Assembly: GCA_029865675.1 (NCBI GenBank)
Contig: JARXAU010000164.1
Coordinates: 1-8,105 of the forward strand
Source of the DNA: Rhodoferax sp.
Lineage (GTDB): Bacteria; Pseudomonadota; Gammaproteobacteria; Burkholderiales; Burkholderiaceae_C
Direction of reading: 5' to 3'
DNA: 8,105 nt
Shown: piece by piece, positions 1-5,329 of the stretch
Layout: every line of letters begins with the position of its first letter
Numbering within the stretch: the first letter of the stretch is position 1
Notes under the pieces: generated by a model
Database searches by the model: none
Seen by the model: only the letters and a program-made list of their open reading frames with translations
What the model was told of the DNA's origin: nothing
Translations under genes and position numbers: made by a program

Positions 1-31
1 GCCGTAAGGCGTCTTGCAGTAGAAGCTCTTG
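1..31 (-). pseudogene. Read-through continuation of the helicase frame beyond the TAA
   Basis: Directly after the TAA at 32-34 the same minus-strand frame stays open to the window edge and encodes QELLLQDALR. In UvrD-type helicases the GTFHS motif is followed some 20-30 residues later by a helix of the type DQ-L-x-L-I-K-x-A-L, and this segment fits that place without any frame change. It is therefore read as the rest of the interrupted helicase gene, which runs off the window. The match is from memory of the family and is short. Confidence 0.45.
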
Positions 32-352
32 TTATCCGGGACTCAGGACTTTTTCACGCGACTTGTGGTCGAACAAATGCTTGATCGCTATGCTGTGGAA
101 TGTGCCAATCATCAAGCGGTGTGTTGCGACGGCTGGCTGCCCTGACTCCTTCTGTGATTTGGAGAGTCGACTTCGCATTTCCTCCGCACCTTCCTTGCTG
201 AAGGTGACCATTACGAGGCTGCGTCTTGGGTCTTCTAAAATCCTTTGGGCCTTGGCGACCGTCGTGCTGGTCTTGCCCGCCCCAGGGCCGGCAACGATCA
301 GAAGGTTGCCATCATGGCCAATGGCTCGAACCTGGGGTTCTGTAAAGCGCAT
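32..352 (-). CDS. UvrD/Rep-like superfamily 1 helicase, N-terminal piece ended by an in-frame stop
   Basis: The 106-residue product is the first part of an ATP-dependent DNA helicase. Visible motifs in order: a Q-motif-like FTEPQVRAI at 3-11, Walker A AGPGAGKTST at 21-30, motif Ia VTFSKEGAEEMRSRL at 49-63, and motif Ib GTFHS at 83-87. These are known UvrD/PcrA/Rep signatures. Full family members have about 600-750 residues with motifs II-VI, so this piece lacks the Walker B and motor domain 2 and cannot work alone. It ends at a TAA (32-34), but the same frame continues past it with a plausible helicase segment, so the gene is probably broken by one nonsense change or a sequence error. The ATG at 350-352 lies 17 bases after the stop of the upstream gene, with only a weak Shine-Dalgarno, suggesting co-transcription. 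Family assignment is secure; functional state is not. Confidence 0.85.
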   Translation of the reverse strand: MRFTEPQVRAIGHDGNLLIVAGPGAGKTSTTVAKAQRILEDPRRSLVMVTFSKEGAEEMRSRLSKSQKESGQPAVATHRLMIGTFHSIAIKHLFDHKSREKVLSPG

Positions 353-369
353 TGCACCGTCTTGTGGTC

Positions 370-1224
370 TCAGGCGATGCCTAAAGTCTCATCCTTCTTG
401 CTTCGCAGTTTTGCTGATGCTTTGCCGGCAGCTACCGTTGCGGCAGAGGCGTCGTCGATGACCTGTCCTGGATCGACCCCAGCGAGGTCCAAGCTGCGAT
501 CCGCTTTCGCATCTCCTGACATGGACTCGCCAAACTCCTCCAAAAGTGTGCCTTGGCTTGCGATTACCGCAACCTGCGCCGGTTCGACTTGCCCACGTCC
601 TTGTTGCTCGCGCTGTAGGCGGCCCGCTTCCTTGTACAGCTTCAGTACCTCGTTGCGCAAGGCGGCTGCGAAAGCGCGAACCGCTTTTTTGCACGTGAAT
701 TCAGCTTCTGCCCGCTGGGTGGAGGTGATGACACCATAGAGATTGGCCGTGCCTGCTGCCAAATTCAATCGGTCTAGCTCTTTGAGAACATGAAAGTAGG
801 CTCGTGCATGCCCTGAAATGATGGGTACCGTGGTCAACACGGCGTTGGAATACACGGCACTTTCCATCTTGACGCCATTTGCCTCCAAGAGCTTGTTAAA
901 ACGTTCGGTCCACCGGGTTAACAGCAGTGTGATGTTTTCCAACTTTTTCGTAATAAGGTCGCCGTAGCGGTTGAGCAACTCTTGGTCAAAGCCATTCCAG
1001 GACCGGTATTGGTACTCATAATTCAGCACGCGACTGATGAATGGAAAATCACGACGGAAGAAGGTAGTGACCGTTGGCGAGCTTAGTTGGGCATCATCGA
1101 TAAATGCGATGGGGCCCATGAATGATTGAGCGAAGGTGTCGCCGAACATGGCAACGATCGCTTGACGCTGCTTTGCCGGCAAGAGATCGACAAATGATTG
1201 GGCGCTGTCATCGGTGTTTGACAT
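370..1224 (-). CDS. Unrecognised 284-residue protein upstream of the helicase gene
   Basis: I do not recognise this protein with certainty. It has no signal peptide, membrane segment or nucleotide-binding motif. Residues about 75-200 are mostly helical, with a conserved-looking core (a VPIISGHARAYFHVLKELD segment, then GTANLYGVITSTQRAEAE) followed by a Lys/Arg-rich helix and an alanine-rich, polar tail ending at a TGA (370-372). The overall plan, a helical domain with a mid-protein D-x-L and a basic helix, loosely resembles AcaB/DUF1845-type proteins of integrative conjugative elements, but that is a weak guess. The ATG at 1222-1224 has a good Shine-Dalgarno (GGAG on the minus strand, about eight bases upstream). 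It is probably co-transcribed with the helicase piece 17 bases downstream and diverges from the operon starting near 2000. The long clean frame makes a real gene likely. Confidence 0.8.
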   Translation of the reverse strand: MSNTDDSAQSFVDLLPAKQRQAIVAMFGDTFAQSFMGPIAFIDDAQLSSPTVTTFFRRDFPFISRVLNYEYQYRSWNGFDQELLNRYGDLITKKLENITLLLTRWTERFNKLLEANGVKMESAVYSNAVLTTVPIISGHARAYFHVLKELDRLNLAAGTANLYGVITSTQRAEAEFTCKKAVRAFAAALRNEVLKLYKEAGRLQREQQGRGQVEPAQVAVIASQGTLLEEFGESMSGDAKADRSLDLAGVDPGQVIDDASAATVAAGKASAKLRSKKDETLGIA

Positions 1225-1500
1225 TGTTGGCTCTCCAAGGCGTTAATCGGAGCCTTGAATTTAGGGGGGATCATCCCGCGCGTGCACCGAGCAACGTATG
1301 TCAAACCAATCAAAACACCGTTTTGGTGATGGTTAGCATTTTTTTCCGGGCTTGCTGTGTGCACGGGGGAATACTCCCGCATAATTAATGTGCAAGCTGC
1401 AAACCGGCGTGCAGTGCAGATGGGACACTTAAACATTTCGATCCTTCAACGGTCAGCGGCGACGGCAACTGGCAGCCTTAAATGGCATAAATCGATTGAA
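1225..1500. promoter_or_regulatory. Left half of the divergent intergenic region
   Basis: No convincing gene lies here. It must hold the promoter of the minus-strand 284-residue gene. A consensus TTGACA lies on the minus strand at 1304-1299, but no good -10 sits 16-18 bases further. Possible operator-like palindromes are GGGAT-c-ATCCC (1267-1277) and the hairpin CAAAAC-acc-GTTTTG (1311-1325). A run of seven T lies at 1339-1345, and an AT-rich stretch with CATAAT is at 1380-1385. None is decisive. Confidence 0.35.
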
Positions 1501-1521
1501 GAAGCTGAGAATTTGGCTTCA

Positions 1522-1551
1522 CATGGGGGGTGCGATTGCACCCCGCCCATG
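1522..1551. repeat. Imperfect inverted repeat, 12-bp stem
   Basis: The arms CATGGGGGGTGC (1522-1533) and GCACCCCGCCCATG (1538-1551) pair around the loop GATT, with a two-base bulge in the right arm. It belongs to the hairpin array and is not followed by a T-run, so it is a poor intrinsic terminator. Confidence 0.7.
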
Positions 1552-1566
1552 ACTTATTGACGGGAC

Positions 1567-1599
1567 AGACATGGCGGGTTGGCGCAACCCGCCATGTCT
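1567..1599. repeat. Perfect 15-bp inverted repeat, strongest hairpin of the window
   Basis: The arms at 1567-1581 and 1585-1599 are exact reverse complements (left arm AGACATGGCGGGTTG) around the three-base loop GCG. Only a mixed stretch TTTCTC follows, not a clean U-run. It could halt transcription in either direction or be a structured RNA element. It is the longest perfect stem seen in the gene-free regions. Confidence 0.8.
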
Positions 1600-1660
1600 T
1601 TCTCGACGATAGTCGGAAAAGACCATGCTCCGCATGGTTGCGATCCCAGTGGTCGCCTAC
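1599..1660 (+). repeat. Hairpin module copy 1: TCGGAAA hairpin, two stems, CTAC
   Basis: The module begins with CGAC-GATA-GTCG inside a longer imperfect stem ending in GTCGGAAAA (1599-1620). ACCATGC-tcc-GCATGGT (1622-1638) follows, then GCGATC-ccagt-GGTCGC (1640-1656), then CTAC (1657-1660). A similar order recurs at 1833-1874. Confidence 0.5.
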
Positions 1661-1832
1661 AACTTGTGCCGTCCCACGGGGCGTCACAGCTCGGATTGCT
1701 CTTTGAGCATGATGAGAACCAGTCGGAAAGCGAGAGGCCCTTTGGGTCTTTTGCTCTTTCGCAAATCCGAGCCCCCACGAATCGCGTCTAAACCGTTCAA
1801 GGCATTGCTTCAGAAAGCAGTGTCATGAACAG

Positions 1833-1874
1833 TTTTCGATGCAATCGGAAATTGAGAGCCTTGCGCTCTCCTAC
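1833..1874 (+). repeat. Hairpin module copy 2: TCGGAAA hairpin, stem, CTAC
   Basis: TTTTCGAT-gca-ATCGGAAA (1833-1851, eight pairs including one G-T) is followed by GAGAGC-cttgc-GCTCTC (1854-1870) and CTAC (1871-1874). Compared with 1599-1660 the sequence differs but the order and the TCGGAAA and CTAC words are kept. A third TCGGAAA lies at 1723-1729, without a clear partner arm. Confidence 0.5.
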
Positions 1875-1907
1875 ATAGGGATGGCTCGCCATCCGTTCAT
1901 TAACCCG

Positions 1908-1923
1908 GCAGGGAGCTCCCTGC
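1908..1923. repeat. 16-bp perfect palindrome close to the operon start
   Basis: GCAGGGAGCTCCCTGC is fully self-complementary. Flanking CCC (1904-1906) and GGGG (1924-1927) can extend the stem with a one-base bulge at 1907. It lies 25-40 bases before the Shine-Dalgarno at 1948-1952, so it suits either an operator for a dimeric protein or the last stem of the leader. Confidence 0.6.
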
Positions 1924-1947
1924 GGGGTGCTCCTGTGTCTTACTGAC

Positions 1948-1952
1948 AAGGA
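1948..1952 (+). promoter_or_regulatory. Strong Shine-Dalgarno leading to ATG 1960
   Basis: AAGGA with a seven-base spacer precedes ATG 1960-1962. This is the best ribosome site ahead of the operon, but it opens a frame of only 19 codons that is out of phase with the long frame starting at 2000. Confidence 0.55.
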
Positions 1953-1959
1953 TGAAAAG

Positions 1960-2019
1960 ATGAATCAAGTCCCTCTGAACAGTTCCTCTGAGAACTGCTA
2001 TGACGGGCACAGCGCCTAG
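1960..2019 (+). CDS. Possible 19-residue leader peptide or frameshifted N-terminus
   Basis: ATG 1960 has an excellent Shine-Dalgarno and encodes MNQVPLNSSSENCYDGHSA before a TAG at 2017-2019, ending 20 bases inside the next long frame. Two readings are possible: a leader peptide translationally coupled to the ATG at 2000, or the true N-terminus of the 277-residue protein separated from it by a one- or two-base indel. The peptide has no attenuator-like run of one residue. No choice can be made from this sequence alone. Confidence 0.3.
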   Translation: MNQVPLNSSSENCYDGHSA

Positions 2020-2833
2020 AAGCGGTGTCCCCATCCAGCTTTTCCTTCCAATGTTTCTGCCTCATGAGGTAGAGGTGATGCGCCAGGCATACGCCAAGCG
2101 CATGGAAAGTAGGGAAAAGGCCCGGATCAAGTACCTCCAGCTCACAGTCAACCGCAGGTTCAAGACGGTGCTGGACAACATCAGCCTGAGTTTTCTGGAT
2201 AGGCCACTGGGGCCAATCGAAGACAAGGAGCTGAGCACAAAAACTGATCCCTATCTCCCCACCGGCGACGACATCCTTGATGCCATGACGGACGAGAAGG
2301 CGATGGAGTGGAGTGATAAGGCCATTACCGAACTGCATGAAGCCATGGTGACCTATTCACTGCGGCTACTCAATGCACGCGGCAATGGCAAAGAAAAAAA
2401 AGCGATTCTGGATTGGATTTTCAACCCTAAGCGTCTGGCTGTTGCTCGACGCGTAAAGGGAAACACGCCAAGCTGGGAAGTCATAAATGCATCCGAGGTC
2501 CCGTTTAGTTTTGGTCTTTGTTGTCGGCTAGCCGGCTACGACGCTGAACGAATCAAAGAAGGTTTAGTCCCGATTCTCAAACAAATGGACCTCGCTGAAC
2601 TCTTTAACGAGGTGGAACATGAACGTTCAACAGAACAAGGCCTTCGAGCCGCAAATGTATCCCGTACGATCCACATTCAACATACCCGAGGCGCCGGAAA
2701 AGGCGAGTATTTTGGGGCTGAAGGCGGGTCTGGACGGAGTACCGAAGGAAGACCCGTACTACGTCTTCGAAACCGATCGGCTACGGGACATGACAATGTT
2801 TTGGATCGGCGGATTCAAAGCGCTGTTGATTGA
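2000..2833 (+). CDS. Unrecognised protein, first gene of the five-gene operon
   Basis: This is a 277-codon frame with no membrane segment or catalytic motif that I recognise. Residues 27-60 are a charged helix, 92-150 are helical and include ILDWIFNPKR (136-145), and 167-189 read VPFSFGLCCRLAGYDAERI onward, a motif type I associate with small phage and plasmid proteins of unknown role. The start is uncertain: ATG 2000 has only a weak GAGA, ATG 1960 has a strong site but another frame, and ATG 2078 (residue 27) has GAGGT seven bases upstream. The last 71 codons run inside the next gene in another frame. That tail (from about residue 207) is Arg/Gly-rich, low in hydrophobics and looks like an unselected shadow, so the original protein probably ended near 2620. 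Gene reality is good; both ends are doubtful. Confidence 0.7.
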   Translation: MTGTAPRSGVPIQLFLPMFLPHEVEVMRQAYAKRMESREKARIKYLQLTVNRRFKTVLDNISLSFLDRPLGPIEDKELSTKTDPYLPTGDDILDAMTDEKAMEWSDKAITELHEAMVTYSLRLLNARGNGKEKKAILDWIFNPKRLAVARRVKGNTPSWEVINASEVPFSFGLCCRLAGYDAERIKEGLVPILKQMDLAELFNEVEHERSTEQGLRAANVSRTIHIQHTRGAGKGEYFGAEGGSGRSTEGRPVLRLRNRSATGHDNVLDRRIQSAVD

Positions 2834-3617
2834 AGGCGACCCCAGTGCGGGAAAAACGTCGCTGGTCAAGCAATGGCACGCGAAATTGAATGTGCCTCTG
2901 GGCACCGTCGCCTGCAGCCCGGACACCCAGCAGCACCAGATATTTGGCATGCTGGTGCCCACGGAGAGCGGCACGCTGCGTTGGCAAGATGGGCCGGTCA
3001 CCAAAGCGTGCCGCGAGGGCACATCGGTGTTGCTCGACGAGTACAACATCTTGGAGCCGGGCCAAGCATCCGCGCTTAACTTGGTGCTTGAAGGAAATTC
3101 TTGGACCATACCGGAAACGGGCGAAGTGATTACTCCAGCAGCGACCACGCGATTCTTTGCCACGCAAAACAGCATCGACAGTGCCGCTGCCGTAACAGGC
3201 CGTAACGTCCTGGACGTAGCCAACGAAGACCGTTTTGTGTACATGGCGGTTGACTTTCTCAAGCCCGAGCAAGAGATTGATCTGATTGTTCGCTCGCTTG
3301 TCGCTGGCGGGGTTGCGATCAATATCGCAAAACAGATCGCCGGACTCACCGTGGATATTGCCAACCAAGTGCGCTCGGCGTTCCGCGCTGGGGCCTCTGC
3401 TATCGAGAAGCCTCTTTCAACGCGCGCAGTGTTGCGTTGGGCCAAGCTCACAGCAATGTACAGCCCCGGACTCAAACAGCAGAAAAGGTCAGGGCTGCAC
3501 TATGCGCTGTCCCGGGCACTGAAGATGCCGACCTCTATGGAACAGGCCGTGTCCGAATTCATCACTCTTTCGTGCGGATTTGACCAAAACCTGAATCAGG
3601 CCGGAGGCCATCCATGA
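2619..3617 (+). CDS. MoxR/CobS/CbbQ-like AAA+ ATPase
   Basis: This 332-residue protein is a AAA+ ATPase of the MoxR/CobS/CbbQ (AAA_5) type, a family of hexameric remodelling ATPases that usually act with a von Willebrand-A partner. Visible motifs are Walker A GDPSAGKTS (73-81; Lys79), Walker B VLLDE (137-141; Asp140, Glu141), sensor 1 ATQNS (181-185; Asn184), a NEDRF arginine-finger region (202-206), and a sensor 2 LSTRAVLRW (266-274; Arg269). All are intact, so it should hydrolyse ATP. The segment GPVTKACREGTSVLLDE followed by LNLVLEG and FFATQNS is close to the CobS pattern. The start ATG 2619 is supported by GAGGT at 2609-2613 with good spacing. The gene overlaps the previous frame by 215 bases, and its TGA overlaps the next start as ATGA. 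No VWA protein is present in the window; the substrate is unknown. Confidence 0.88.
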   Translation: MNVQQNKAFEPQMYPVRSTFNIPEAPEKASILGLKAGLDGVPKEDPYYVFETDRLRDMTMFWIGGFKALLIEGDPSAGKTSLVKQWHAKLNVPLGTVACSPDTQQHQIFGMLVPTESGTLRWQDGPVTKACREGTSVLLDEYNILEPGQASALNLVLEGNSWTIPETGEVITPAATTRFFATQNSIDSAAAVTGRNVLDVANEDRFVYMAVDFLKPEQEIDLIVRSLVAGGVAINIAKQIAGLTVDIANQVRSAFRAGASAIEKPLSTRAVLRWAKLTAMYSPGLKQQKRSGLHYALSRALKMPTSMEQAVSEFITLSCGFDQNLNQAGGHP

Positions 3618-4330
3618 GCGAGCTGTACCAGGTTTACCGCCATGCAATTCGTGGGGCCTGGGGCGTAGCGATTAGCGAAGATCAGATCACTGCGGTGACC
3701 TTGAATGGAACATTCATGAAATCCCATGTCTTACCTTCGCATCAGCTTGCAACGGAGATTGGGAAACATGTTCGCTTGGGCTTTATCAAGACCAACCGCC
3801 CCAAGTACCTGCTTGTTACGGAGCTGCCAAGTGGGGCTAAGGCTGGTGAGTTCGTTGATCAGCATCCCGAACTCTTCACCGTCAAACCACTCGTGGTGTT
3901 TACGCCCCTCGGGAAAGGCGACGACTTGATCGTTCTTTCTAGGAAGTGGGAGGCGCAAATTGAAAAAACAAGCGCTGACAGTCGTGACATTACAGATTGG
4001 GTCTGTGCCATTCAAAAGGCCAGAAGTTACATCGTGGCGCAAGCCTCGCACCCTGCATTCGCGTTGGTGCTTGCTGACTGGGCGATATCGCAAAAACGGA
4101 TGCTCGTCGCGGGCAATGAATTCGTTCCAATGGTGATGCCAAGTCAGGCTCCTCAGGAATGGAGAAGGTGGCTCGGGGATTTCTTTGCAAAGCCCAACGA
4201 CATTCGCGAGGCATTGGATGACCTCGGGTGGTCGATGCGTGAACTGCTCAATGCAGCCCCGCATTCGGAGCAACAAACCGAAACGTCGGCTGAAGACTGG
4301 TTTTCCAGCGCGAGCGACGTTTGTTTCTAG
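3614..4330 (+). CDS. Unrecognised 238-residue operon protein with a DVCF C-terminus
   Basis: I do not recognise the family. The N-terminal half (1-110) looks alpha/beta, with strands such as ITAVTLNG (25-32), YLLVTEL (65-71) and KPLVVFTPLG (91-100). The middle (125-165) is helical and the C-terminal part has a Trp-rich QEWRRWLGDFF (181-191). There is no signal peptide or membrane segment, so a cytoplasmic location is likely. Its ATG shares bases with the stop of the AAA+ gene (ATGA at 3614-3617), the classic form of translational coupling, so the two proteins are probably made together and may form a complex. The C-terminus is EDWFSSASDVCF: an acidic and aromatic tail ending in D-V-C-F, similar in form to the tip of SSB proteins and to the end of the SSB-like product of this operon. 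The long frame and packing support a real gene. Confidence 0.8.
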   Translation: MSELYQVYRHAIRGAWGVAISEDQITAVTLNGTFMKSHVLPSHQLATEIGKHVRLGFIKTNRPKYLLVTELPSGAKAGEFVDQHPELFTVKPLVVFTPLGKGDDLIVLSRKWEAQIEKTSADSRDITDWVCAIQKARSYIVAQASHPAFALVLADWAISQKRMLVAGNEFVPMVMPSQAPQEWRRWLGDFFAKPNDIREALDDLGWSMRELLNAAPHSEQQTETSAEDWFSSASDVCF

Positions 4331-4339
4331 GGAGACGAA

Positions 4340-5326
4340 GTGATTGATAAAAATATGAAACAGCCTCTGTGGGCAACTCTCGTCATTAGCTTCGGGCTGG
4401 GCATCCTCGTGGTTCTCAAATCAACGTTAAGGGCCATGATTTGGGCAGCGAGACTGGCGGCGAATGGCCTTGAACATTTAGGTCCAAGCAAGTCCAACGT
4501 TCAAATCGCGGGCGTAGTCCCCCAATCTGCAAACCACGCGGGAAATGTTCGGCACATTCAGACGACAGCGGTGGTCGTCTCCCAAAACAGTAACTTGGGA
4601 TTCGAGCCCGCCGACCGAATCGTCGCAGTGAGATTAGACCCTGCGGTTGCAATATTGCATCTTCGCGTATTTCAGGTACTTCGCAAGGTGAGCATCGAAA
4701 TGATAGTCACCGAGCCACGATTGCGTACATTGATGCAAAAACGCCATCATTTGCTTGCAGAAGTTGATTTCGACCCTTTGAAAGGAATTGAGCCTCTGAT
4801 CGATAAGGCCGTGGCCTTGGCGCAAGACAGCTTCATTGCTGTTGCCAATGTCAATGTGGTGCAAGCTGTGGTTAAACCCCCAGTCCCAAAGAGTCCACCA
4901 AAGCCCATACAAGTGGTGTCGAACACTTCAGTCCTACAAACTGACACGGTGGTCGCCGAAGTGAATCCAAAAGGTTCGCTATCGGCTTATCCCGATGTTC
5001 AGAAGGAAGTGCCCAGAAAGGCGTTCCAGCCGCATCGGCATGAGCCGCTGACGTTTGTGGGGAAGCTCAAATCCGCTGGCCCACAGATTGTTCGGCCTAA
5101 GGGGGGGCGCGACCCCTACGAAATGTTCGAGGCGATTCTGAGCTTGGACAGTGGTGTCGACGTTCCTTTAAGGGGTGCGGAACTGGAGCGTGAGCTTCAA
5201 CGATGCAACGTGAGTCTCGGCGATGTGCTCGAAGTGACTTCCATGGGCAAAGTTCCGGTCAATCTTCCCGACGGATCGAGCGGGGCCAAAAACCTGTATC
5301 GTGTAATTCCATTAGGTCGGGGGTGA
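4340..5326 (+). CDS. Membrane-anchored protein with a relaxase-associated (LPD7-like) C-terminal domain
   Basis: The 328-residue product starts at GTG 4340, five bases after GGAG (4331-4334); ATG 4355 is an alternative. Residues 9-26 (PLWATLVISFGLGILVVL) form one transmembrane helix, followed by basic residues, so a single N-terminal anchor is likely. Residues 95-175 are a mixed domain with long helices. Residues 179-192 (KPPVPKSPPKPIQV) are a proline-rich linker, then a basic, variable stretch. Residues 258-324 form a small domain (FEAILSL, then LRGAELERELQRCNVSLGD, then LEVTSMGKVPVNLP). It resembles from memory the G-x-D-L...GD-x-V...G-x-x-PV pattern at the C-terminus of plasmid TraI relaxases (LPD7-type). 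I infer a DNA- or relaxase-related role at the membrane, without proof. It lies nine bases after the previous gene and three before the SSB-like one. Confidence 0.72.
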   Translation: MIDKNMKQPLWATLVISFGLGILVVLKSTLRAMIWAARLAANGLEHLGPSKSNVQIAGVVPQSANHAGNVRHIQTTAVVVSQNSNLGFEPADRIVAVRLDPAVAILHLRVFQVLRKVSIEMIVTEPRLRTLMQKRHHLLAEVDFDPLKGIEPLIDKAVALAQDSFIAVANVNVVQAVVKPPVPKSPPKPIQVVSNTSVLQTDTVVAEVNPKGSLSAYPDVQKEVPRKAFQPHRHEPLTFVGKLKSAGPQIVRPKGGRDPYEMFEAILSLDSGVDVPLRGAELERELQRCNVSLGDVLEVTSMGKVPVNLPDGSSGAKNLYRVIPLGRG

Positions 5327-5329
5327 TTG

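Larger units (their letters stand above)
1501..1928 (+). other. Array of about fifteen consecutive hairpins in the leader of the five-gene operon
   Basis: Nearly every base belongs to, or lies close to, an inverted repeat. In order (arms): 1501-1505/1516-1520, 1522-1533/1538-1551, 1567-1581/1585-1599, 1604-1607/1612-1615, 1622-1628/1632-1638, 1640-1645/1651-1656, 1697-1701/1705-1709, 1733-1740/1744-1751 with G-T pairs, 1803-1809/1816-1822, 1833-1840/1844-1851, 1854-1859/1865-1870, 1879-1884/1889-1894, and the palindrome 1908-1923. A few weaker ones lie near 1664-1680. Loops are 3-6 bases. Stem sequences differ, so this is not one repeated element. The array ends about 30 bases before the first start codons of the operon. 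It could be a structured 5' leader RNA, a protein-binding array or a single-strand DNA fold; the strand is assumed. The pairings are read directly; the role is unknown. Confidence 0.6.

Noticed and set aside
245..739. A 164-residue plus-strand open frame
   Set aside because: It overlaps two minus-strand genes with recognisable or coherent proteins; Cys/Ser/Arg-rich shadow composition.
1733..1760. Intrinsic terminator GGCCC-ttt-GGGTC-TTTT
   Set aside because: The stem depends on G-T pairs and the T-run is short and broken; it follows no plus-strand gene. Kept only as a member of the hairpin array.
1579..1828. Short plus-strand open frames in the hairpin region
   Set aside because: They run through the inverted repeats, have no supporting ribosome sites, and give no protein-like sequence.
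2759..3475. A 238-residue minus-strand open frame
   Set aside because: It is antisense to the AAA+ gene whose Walker and sensor motifs are intact; the product is Ser/Thr/Pro-rich and featureless.
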